From Halieaceae bacterium (GTDB taxonomy: Bacteria; Pseudomonadota; Gammaproteobacteria; Pseudomonadales; Halieaceae), in assembly GCA_016744355.1 (NCBI GenBank), contig JADGEN010000009.1:1-64000 (forward strand): a stretch of 64,000 nt of DNA. Direction: 5' to 3'. Under the pieces are notes generated by a model. The model was given only the letters and a program-made list of their open reading frames with translations. It made no database searches and had not been told where the DNA came from. How positions within the stretch are numbered: position 1 is the first letter of the stretch; every line of letters starts with the position of its first letter. Made by a program: the position numbers and the translations under genes. Positions 57,820 through 64,000 of the stretch are shown here, in pieces.

Positions 57820-59022
57820 TCAGGATTCAGGCTTAATTTGACCAGCGATTAGTTCTACAACTTGTCTCGCTATATTCAATTTTGAAGACTGTGCCAGAGA
57901 GTGTTCCCCATCGGGCCACACCACCGTAACTGCATTCTCATCACTATTAAAGCCAATATCTTGCTTTGAGACATCATTGGCAACGATCATATCCAGGCCT
58001 TTTCTCTGCATTTTCCCCCTGGCATACTGGACTACATCGTTGGTTTCTGCGGCAAAACCAACTGTAAATGGCCGTGGATTGGTGCTGGAAACAGTGGCGA
58101 CAATATCGGGGTTGCGTACCAGCTCCAGAGAAGTAAACTCGGCGCCCTTCTTGATTTTTTGTGTTTGTACTTCCGCCGGTCGATAGTCAGCAACGGCTGC
58201 ACAGGCAATAAAAATATCGCTTTCGGCGCTCAATTCTACGCACTGGTCCAGCATCTGCAGTGCGCTTTGAACTTCTACCCGCTTAACTTTGGCCGGTGCC
58301 TCAAGGTTAACTGGACCGCTTACGAGTGTGGTTCTGGCCCCCGCATCTGCGCAGGCGCGGGCCAGGGCATAGCCCATCTTTCCCGAGCTATGGTTGGAGA
58401 TATACCGCACTGGATCCAGGGCTTCCTGGGTAGGGCCGGCACTAATGAGAACTCTCTTGCCCTGTAACAGGCCGCTTTGGAATAAAGCTGCTGCGCTGGC
58501 GGCGATGACTGCCGGCTGCTCCATGCGACCGGGACCAACATCGCCACAAGCCTGCTCCCCAACAGCAGGGCCCACGAGACTCATGCCAAGGCTCTCTAAT
58601 CTTTCGACATTTGCAGCGCAGGCTTTGTCGTGCCACATCTGCTGATTCATGGCCGGGGCTATCAGCCTGGGAGCCGCAGTGGCGAGGGCCACAGTAGTGA
58701 GCAGGTCATCGGCGCGGCCGATAGCGAGCCTCGCGATTAAATCTGCGGTAGCTGGAGCAATCAATAGCAGGTCTGCCCAGCGTGCCAGCTCTATATGGCC
58801 CATACCCAATTCAGCTTCGCTGTCCAGTAATTCTGTGTGTACAGGATTGCCGGACAGGGCCTGCAAGGTCAGTGGAGTAATAAATTGTTGCGCCCCTCTA
58901 GTCATGATGACGCGCACCTCAGCACCGAGTTCCTGCAATTGTCGAATCAACTCTGCCGATTTATAGGCAGCTATGCCTCCACTGACTCCCAGAAGTACAT
59001 TGCGATTAATTAGATGTGCCAT
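57820..59022 (-). CDS. coaBC: Bifunctional phosphopantothenoylcysteine decarboxylase / phosphopantothenate-cysteine ligase
   Basis: A 400-residue flavoprotein (Dfp) for two successive steps of coenzyme A synthesis. The CoaC half has LLGVSGGIAAYKSAELIRQL and APAMNQQMW; the CoaB half has ISAGPTQEALDPVRYISNHSSGKMGYALA and the C-terminal VANDVS. ATG 59022 gives the standard N-terminus. The dut gene usually found between coaBC and algC is absent; only 91 bases separate them. Confidence 0.96.
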   Translation of the reverse strand: MAHLINRNVLLGVSGGIAAYKSAELIRQLQELGAEVRVIMTRGAQQFITPLTLQALSGNPVHTELLDSEAELGMGHIELARWADLLLIAPATADLIARLAIGRADDLLTTVALATAAPRLIAPAMNQQMWHDKACAANVERLESLGMSLVGPAVGEQACGDVGPGRMEQPAVIAASAAALFQSGLLQGKRVLISAGPTQEALDPVRYISNHSSGKMGYALARACADAGARTTLVSGPVNLEAPAKVKRVEVQSALQMLDQCVELSAESDIFIACAAVADYRPAEVQTQKIKKGAEFTSLELVRNPDIVATVSSTNPRPFTVGFAAETNDVVQYARGKMQRKGLDMIVANDVSKQDIGFNSDENAVTVVWPDGEHSLAQSSKLNIARQVVELIAGQIKPES

Positions 59023-59102
59023 TTCTTCGACCGAGTTGGGACAATGGCAGCAAGATACCACTGCACAATGCAATTTGACACTGCAGGCTCAAGGAGGAGC
59101 GT

Positions 59103-59777
59103 ATGAGTATTTCGCACTGGAATCAGGGCGAGGGCCCCAGAGATAAGTTGCTGGGCAGAGGTGCAGATGCGCTTTCAGATGCTGAGTTACTGGCAGTTTT
59201 ATTGCGTACTGGCTGCAGTGGCTGTTCGGCACTGCAGCTGGCAAACGACTTGCTCTGCCAGTTTGATAGTCTGGGAGGTGTGCTGCGAGCAGATCGAGGC
59301 CAGCTAGAAGGTCAGCGGGGTGTCGGTGCGGCAAAATATGCGCTCTTATGTGCCTCTTTGGAGATGGCCCGCCGCCAGGCACTGGAAGTGCTCGGATCTA
59401 TGGACGTGTTGTCCAGTCCGCAGCAGACCCGCCGGTTTTTGCAGCACCATTTGGGCGCGCGGCAGCGAGAAATTTTCAGTTGTCTGTTTCTGGATTCACA
59501 GAATCGCCTGATACGTTGTGACGATTTGTTTCTTGGGACACTAGGCGGCGCAGCGGTGTACCCTCGTGAAGTGGTATCGCGGGCTTTACAGTACAGCTCG
59601 GCCGCCGTTATTTTCGCCCATAACCACCCGTCGGGAGTGGCAGAGCCGAGCGCTGCTGACAAGCGCATCACCGAGCGTCTACAGGCGGCCCTCGGGCTGC
59701 TGGATATCCGTGTTCTGGACCATATTATTGTAGGTCGCGGGCACGAATACTCCTTTGCTGAAGCGGGACTTTTGTAG
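59103..59777 (+). CDS. radC: RadC/MPN-domain protein
   Basis: A 224-residue protein of the RadC family: N-terminal helix-hairpin-helix-like region (PRDKLLGRGADALSDAELLAVLLRTG) and a JAB1/MPN metalloprotease-like domain with HNHPSGVAEPSAAD (about 179-192). The exact cellular role is unresolved. It is divergent from coaBC. Confidence 0.95.
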   Translation: MSISHWNQGEGPRDKLLGRGADALSDAELLAVLLRTGCSGCSALQLANDLLCQFDSLGGVLRADRGQLEGQRGVGAAKYALLCASLEMARRQALEVLGSMDVLSSPQQTRRFLQHHLGARQREIFSCLFLDSQNRLIRCDDLFLGTLGGAAVYPREVVSRALQYSSAAVIFAHNHPSGVAEPSAADKRITERLQAALGLLDIRVLDHIIVGRGHEYSFAEAGLL

Positions 59778-59820
59778 CACTTGGGTGTCTGCGCTTAGGA
59801 GTTGCAGAATGATCTTTTTC

Positions 59821-59849
59821 TTGATCTGAAGTAATGGTTCTGGTATAAA
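59821..59849 (+). promoter_or_regulatory. Sigma70 promoter of rpmB-rpmG
   Basis: TTGATC (59821-59826), a 17-base spacer ending in TGG, and TATAAA (59844-59849), giving an extended -10. A GC-rich stretch follows at the expected start point, as is common for stringently controlled ribosomal genes. It lies about 90 bases before rpmB. Confidence 0.7.
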
Positions 59850-59936
59850 CTCGCGCTCCGCGCGGCTGGGACTCTCATTTTGGGGGCCCAAAGCCAAACA
59901 TTTACTTTGTCCGCATGTACTGGAAGAGGCAAAATC

Positions 59937-60173
59937 ATGGCAAGAGTATGTCAAGTTACGGGTAAGCGCCCAGTAGCTGGAAATAACGTATCACACGCAA
60001 AGAACCGCACACGCAGGCGTTTTTTGCCCAACTTACACCACCACCGTTTCTGGATTGAATCCGAGAAGCGTTTTGTCAGGCTGCGCGTCTCCTCTAAGGG
60101 CATGCGCATTATTGACAAAAAAGGCATTGAGCAGGTGTTGGAAGATATCCGCGGCCGTGGCGAAAAAATTTAG
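59937..60173 (+). CDS. rpmB: 50S ribosomal protein L28
   Basis: A 78-residue ribosomal protein. [39 protein letters not shown] is diagnostic; ATG 59937 is chosen over an upstream in-frame start because it gives this N-terminus and has GGAAGAGG ahead. It is followed by rpmG after 26 bases. Confidence 0.98.
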   Translation: MARVCQVTGKRPVAGNNVSHAKNRTRRRFLPNLHHHRFWIESEKRFVRLRVSSKGMRIIDKKGIEQVLEDIRGRGEKI

Positions 60174-60199
60174 AGCGGTAGCCTAAAGGGAGAAATATT

Positions 60200-60355
60200 A
60201 TGAGAGAAAAAGTGAGAATGGTTTCATCGGCAGGTACAGGTCACTTCTATACCACTGACAAAAACAAGCGCACCACGCCCGATAAGCTGGAAATGAAGAA
60301 ATATGATCCAGTTGTTCGCAAGCATGTGATGTATAAGGAAGGCAAGATCAAGTAA
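60200..60355 (+). CDS. rpmG: 50S ribosomal protein L33
   Basis: A 51-residue ribosomal protein (ATG 60200, TAA 60353-60355), preceded by AAAGGGAGA. The sequence runs [20 protein letters not shown], then [17 protein letters not shown] and ends GKIK. It lacks the CxxC pairs of the zinc-binding form, so it is the zinc-free type used under zinc limitation or as sole copy. Confidence 0.97.
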   Translation: MREKVRMVSSAGTGHFYTTDKNKRTTPDKLEMKKYDPVVRKHVMYKEGKIK

Positions 60356-60381
60356 ACAACTCGATCTTGTTCTGACTTTAA

Positions 60382-60406
60382 AACCTGGCCTCGGCCGGGT
60401 TTTTTT
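60382..60406 (+). terminator. Rho-independent terminator after rpmG
   Basis: AACCTGGCC (60382-60390) pairs with GGCCGGGTT (60393-60401), including one G-T pair, around a 2-base apex, followed by T to 60406. It separates rpmB-rpmG from mutM, perhaps only partly. Confidence 0.75.
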
Positions 60407-60437
60407 ATAGGTGAAGAAACAATGCAAAAAGGACTCT

Positions 60438-61250
60438 ATGCCTGAATTGCCAGAAGTTGAAACAACGCGCAGGGGTGTCGCCCCCCTTGTAGAGGGCAAG
60501 CGGATACTTGAGCTGACGGTAAGGGAGGGGCGCCTGCGCTGGCCTGTACCGGAAAATCTTGCAGAGTGTTTACGAGGGCAGCTAGTTGAAAGTGTAGAGC
60601 GCAGAGCTAAATACTTATTGTTTAATACAGTTAGGGGTACGTTACTGGTTCACCTTGGGATGTCGGGGTCACTCAGAATTATTTCTGATGGCAGTGCGCC
60701 ACAAAAGCACGACCATATTGATATTTTCCTGCAGGGAGGCAAAATTCTGCGCTACCGCGATCCTCGTCGTTTTGGCTGCTTTTTGTGGCGAGAGCCTGGA
60801 CAAGAGCACAAGCTTTTAAGTCATCTGGGGCCTGAGCCCCTGTCGGAGTCCTTCGACTCGGTGCATCTCTTCCGTCACTCCAGGGGCAGGAAGGGTCCCG
60901 TAAAAAACTTCATCATGGATCAAAAAGTTGTTGTTGGGGTTGGTAATATTTACGCTAACGAGGCACTTTTTGGCGCGGGTATTCGCCCTGATCGCCCTGC
61001 GGGACGGATTTCGGCAGCTCGATACCAACAACTGACAAATCAAATAAAGCGAGTGCTTACTTCGGCTATAGCGCAGGGTGGTACTACTCTAAAAGACTTC
61101 GTTAACACAGATGGTACGCCTGGTTACTTTGCCCAAAAACTGCACGTTTACGGCAGAGAAGGGCAGCCCTGCTCGGACTGTGGCAGGCCATTACGGGGTA
61201 TGCAGTTAGGCCAGCGCGCCAGCGTGTATTGCGTGGCCTGTCAGCGTTGA
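60438..61250 (+). CDS. mutM: Formamidopyrimidine-DNA glycosylase
   Basis: A 270-residue bifunctional glycosylase/AP lyase that removes 8-oxoguanine. The catalytic proline follows Met in [13 protein letters not shown], fixing the start at ATG 60438 with AAGGA ahead. The helix-two-turn-helix region has [23 protein letters not shown] and the C-terminal zinc finger has CSDCG...CVACQ with four cysteines. Confidence 0.97.
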   Translation: MPELPEVETTRRGVAPLVEGKRILELTVREGRLRWPVPENLAECLRGQLVESVERRAKYLLFNTVRGTLLVHLGMSGSLRIISDGSAPQKHDHIDIFLQGGKILRYRDPRRFGCFLWREPGQEHKLLSHLGPEPLSESFDSVHLFRHSRGRKGPVKNFIMDQKVVVGVGNIYANEALFGAGIRPDRPAGRISAARYQQLTNQIKRVLTSAIAQGGTTLKDFVNTDGTPGYFAQKLHVYGREGQPCSDCGRPLRGMQLGQRASVYCVACQR

Positions 61251-61306
61251 AACGGCTACACTAGCGCTAAGTATAAAAAGACTAAAGAAAAATGGGGAGT
61301 GGAATC

Positions 61307-61675
61307 ATGAAAGTAAAATCCAGAACAAATCGTATGGTTGTTATGCTGTTTGCCAGTTGTATGTTGGTCTCTCAGTCGTTGTGGGCGCAAAGTTCAGCAG
61401 ACGAGAGTCCACATTTCGCGAAGATGGCGGGAGACTTGGTAGTGGCTAGGCCAATTGGAATAGTCATGACCGTCGCTGGTGCGGCCGCATTTGTCGTTAG
61501 TCTGCCATTTACGTTACTTGCAGGCAGCACCGGAGAGGCGGCTGAGACCCTGATGATTGGCCCGGCGAGAACAACGTTTGTGCGTTGCCTGGGGTGCACC
61601 AATACCGGTTACACCAACAAAGACATTGATCACAACCGTGCCAGAAAGGCAGAAAAAGAGGTCGCTGAGAGCTAG
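61307..61675 (+). CDS. Small exported or membrane protein of unknown function
   Basis: A 122-residue protein with a signal-like N-terminus (KVKSRTNRMVVMLFASCMLVSQSLWA) and one strongly hydrophobic segment (about 48-73: PIGIVMTVAGAAAFVVSLPFTLLAG). A conserved-looking CLGC pair lies near residue 95. Similar short proteins with RPIGIVMTVAG-like cores occur in other proteobacteria, annotated as hypothetical. ATG 61307 has GGGGAG nearby. It is convergent with coaD. Confidence 0.65.
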   Translation: MKVKSRTNRMVVMLFASCMLVSQSLWAQSSADESPHFAKMAGDLVVARPIGIVMTVAGAAAFVVSLPFTLLAGSTGEAAETLMIGPARTTFVRCLGCTNTGYTNKDIDHNRARKAEKEVAES

Positions 61676-61685
61676 CGCCAGCTGC

Positions 61686-62210
<525 letters not shown>

Positions 62211-62260
62211 TTAAACAAATTGGCTGAGGCCTACAACGCGAACGGGCGTGGGCTGACACT

Positions 62261-62845
62261 TTAGGGGGCTACACGATAGAGGCGATAGGCCACATCTCCC
62301 GCTACCTTATGCCTATACAGTGACCAATTTGTTGGAAGCTCTGAGAGCTCTTCTGCTTTTGGAGTTTCGACGTAAACCCAGGCCTCGCGTGCCAATAGGC
62401 CTGAACTCGACAGAGACCGGCATACTGATGCAGCTATGCCAAGTGCAAAAGGTGGGTCGATGAAGACAATGTCCACGGGGGCTTTCTCAGCGTTAAGGTA
62501 GTTTTGAGCTGAACCTGTAAAGCAGTGGCCCTGCGACTTTGCTCCCAGTGTCTCCAGGTGCCGTAAAATTTGCTGCTGCACCGATTTGGAGGTGTCTACG
62601 AAGTCGCAGTGGGCAGCGCCTCGCGACATCGCTTCTAGTCCCAGAGCTCCACTGCCCGCAAATAGATCTGCACAGCGTGCGCCGATAATGGTGGGCGCTA
62701 GCCAGTTAAACAGCGTTTCCCGAATACGATCGCTGGTAGGTCGCAGGCCTTCGGCGGGGGTGAAACTCAATTTGCGACTCCTCCACTTGCCCCCGACGAT
62801 TCGAAGTTCGCTTTGGCGTGGCTGTTTGTTTTTGGATCTTGCCAT
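62261..62845 (-). CDS. rsmD: 16S rRNA (guanine966-N2) methyltransferase
   Basis: A 194-residue SAM-dependent methyltransferase. RIVGGKWRSRKLSF, RPTSDRIRETLFNWL, the SAM-binding DLFAGSGALGLEAMSRGA and catalytic FIDPPF are present. ATG 62845 with GAAGAA upstream is chosen over an earlier in-frame start. It is divergent from ftsY. Confidence 0.95.
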   Translation of the reverse strand: MARSKNKQPRQSELRIVGGKWRSRKLSFTPAEGLRPTSDRIRETLFNWLAPTIIGARCADLFAGSGALGLEAMSRGAAHCDFVDTSKSVQQQILRHLETLGAKSQGHCFTGSAQNYLNAEKAPVDIVFIDPPFALGIAASVCRSLSSSGLLAREAWVYVETPKAEELSELPTNWSLYRHKVAGDVAYRLYRVAP

Positions 62846-62931
62846 TTCTTCGCTTTGCTCAAAAGTGGTAGGATAGCGATTCTTTCCGGATCGAAAATCC
62901 ACTGTATTCCACCCACTTTAACACGGCATCT

Positions 62932-64000
62932 ATGAAGTTTTTCAAACGTAAGTCTTCTGCAAAAGCTCCGGCTGATGCAGATCAAGTCGAGTCATCTAAT
63001 CCTCGCGATGTAAGCGATGATCAAAGCCAGGCACCGGCAGTTCAGCCTGTTGAGCCCGAGATTGTCGCGGAAGTATTGGTAGAGCCACCCAAGAATACGG
63101 TGGCGGGCGCTTCACAAACACCCGAACAAGCGGCTTCCGCTCCTGCGGCACCTGAAGTTCAAGCTTTGGCGGAGAGCGTTAAGCCAGCGCAGAGCGTTGA
63201 ACCGGCGCCGAAGCAGCCAGGGCTTTTCTCTCGCTTGAAGCGTGGGCTTAGCCGAACCAGCGACAGCCTGGTTGAAGGCATGGGAACTTTGTTCCTGGGA
63301 GCGAAGGAAATTGATACTGATCTGTTTGAGGAGCTGGAGACCAGGCTTCTTATGGCAGATGTCGGTGTAGAGGCAACGGTCGACATTATTGAGAGCCTCA
63401 CCAAGCGAGTGTCACGCAAAGAGCTGACGCGACCCGAGGCTATGCAGGGCGCATTAAAAGAAGAGCTACTGGCGTTGCTTGAGCCCTGTCAAAAACCCCT
63501 GGACGTCACTCCCAACAAGCCATTTGTGATCCTGGTCGTTGGCGTGAATGGTGTGGGTAAGACCACCACCATTGGCAAGCTTGCCAAGCGGTTTAGTCAG
63601 GAGGGTCGTGAGGTTATGCTGGCTGCGGGCGATACTTTCAGGGCCGCTGCAGTGGAGCAATTACAGGTTTGGGGGGAGAGAAATGCGGTACCGGTTGTTG
63701 CCCAGCACACTGGCGCGGACAGTGCTTCAGTGATTTATGATTCTGTACAGGCCGCCCAAACACGCGGCGCTGACGTGTTAATCGCCGATACTGCTGGCCG
63801 TCTGCATAACAAAGATAATTTAATGGATGAGTTGGAAAAAGTTGTGCGGGTTATGGGTAAGCTCGACAGCTCGGCGCCCCACGAAGTGTTATTGGTACTC
63901 GATGCAGGTACCGGGCAGAACGCTTTGGCTCAGGCCAGCCACTTCCAGAAAGTCGTTGGTGTTACAGGAATTTGCCTGACTAAACTCGATGGTACTGCGA
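62932..64000 (+). CDS. ftsY: Signal recognition particle receptor FtsY (truncated by window end)
   Basis: The first 356 codons of the SRP receptor GTPase. After MKFFKRK comes an acidic, A/P/E-rich A domain (to about residue 95), the helical N domain ([20 protein letters not shown]...[14 protein letters not shown]), and the G domain with [34 protein letters not shown] and TKLDGTA at the window edge. It delivers ribosome-SRP complexes to the translocon. The ribosome site is weak. Confidence 0.96.
   Translation, partial: MKFFKRKSSAKAPADADQVESSNPRDVSDDQSQAPAVQPVEPEIVAEVLVEPPKNTVAGASQTPEQAASAPAAPEVQALAESVKPAQSVEPAPKQPGLFSRLKRGLSRTSDSLVEGMGTLFLGAKEIDTDLFEELETRLLMADVGVEATVDIIESLTKRVSRKELTRPEAMQGALKEELLALLEPCQKPLDVTPNKPFVILVVGVNGVGKTTTIGKLAKRFSQEGREVMLAAGDTFRAAAVEQLQVWGERNAVPVVAQHTGADSASVIYDSVQAAQTRGADVLIADTAGRLHNKDNLMDELEKVVRVMGKLDSSAPHEVLLVLDAGTGQNALAQASHFQKVVGVTGICLTKLDGTA

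Overview
The window is a chromosomal origin-proximal segment of a gammaproteobacterium. Gene order is Pseudomonas-like: recF-dnaN-dnaA | rpmH-rnpA-yidD-yidC-mnmE-mnmG-rsmG-parA-parB-atpIBEFHAGDC-glmU-glmS, then ubiC/ubiA/rubredoxin, gmk-rpoZ-spoT-recG, rph/crc/pyrE, argB-algC/coaBC and radC-rpmB-rpmG-mutM-coaD-rsmD-ftsY. A soluble cytochrome P450, a Baeyer-Villiger-type monooxygenase, a rubredoxin/rubredoxin-reductase fusion and a TRAP transporter point to an aerobic, probably marine heterotroph of the Cellvibrionales/Pseudomonadales type. That placement is an inference from gene order and content, not from phylogeny.

Layout. 0-2.3 kb: end of glyS, then a P450 on the minus strand with a palindrome inside its promoter. 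2.3-8.6 kb: gyrB, recF, dnaN and dnaA, all on the minus strand, with two perfect parS sites inside recF. 8.6-9.1 kb: AT-rich dnaA/rpmH gap with DnaA boxes. 9.1-13 kb: rpmH to mnmE on the plus strand. 13.0-13.5 kb: a second AT-rich gap rich in DnaA-box-like sites. 13.5-25 kb: mnmG, rsmG, parAB and the complete F1Fo ATP synthase operon. 25-30 kb: a TrmB-type regulator divergent from glmU-glmS-sirB2, sharing a palindromic promoter region. 30-41 kb: SPOR protein, uvrD, a TRAP transporter whose genes lie on opposite strands, a YciA thioesterase, yaaA, the monooxygenase and a FemAB-like acyltransferase. 41-51 kb: ubiquinone genes, rubredoxin fusion, recG, ridA, spoT, rpoZ, gmk, yicC, rph. 51-64 kb: a Crc-like protein, pyrE, slmA, argB, a membrane-anchored AlgC, coaBC, radC, rpmB, rpmG, mutM, coaD, rsmD and the start of ftsY.

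The core genes cooperate in replication initiation and segregation (dnaA, dnaN, parABS, slmA), translation and tRNA modification (rpmH, rnpA, mnmE, mnmG, rsmG, rpmB, rpmG, rsmD), energy conversion (atp) and the envelope sugar nucleotide pathway (glmU, glmS, algC).

I see no mobile element, CRISPR array, tRNA or rRNA gene, and no defence or biosynthetic island. I found no clearly new multi-gene system. The observations most worth checking are regulatory or architectural: two competing origin-like gaps, parS sites embedded in recF, palindromes overlapping the P450 and glmU/TrmB promoters, a probable CTG start for rsmG, and a very short ORF with a perfect Shine-Dalgarno behind sirB2.
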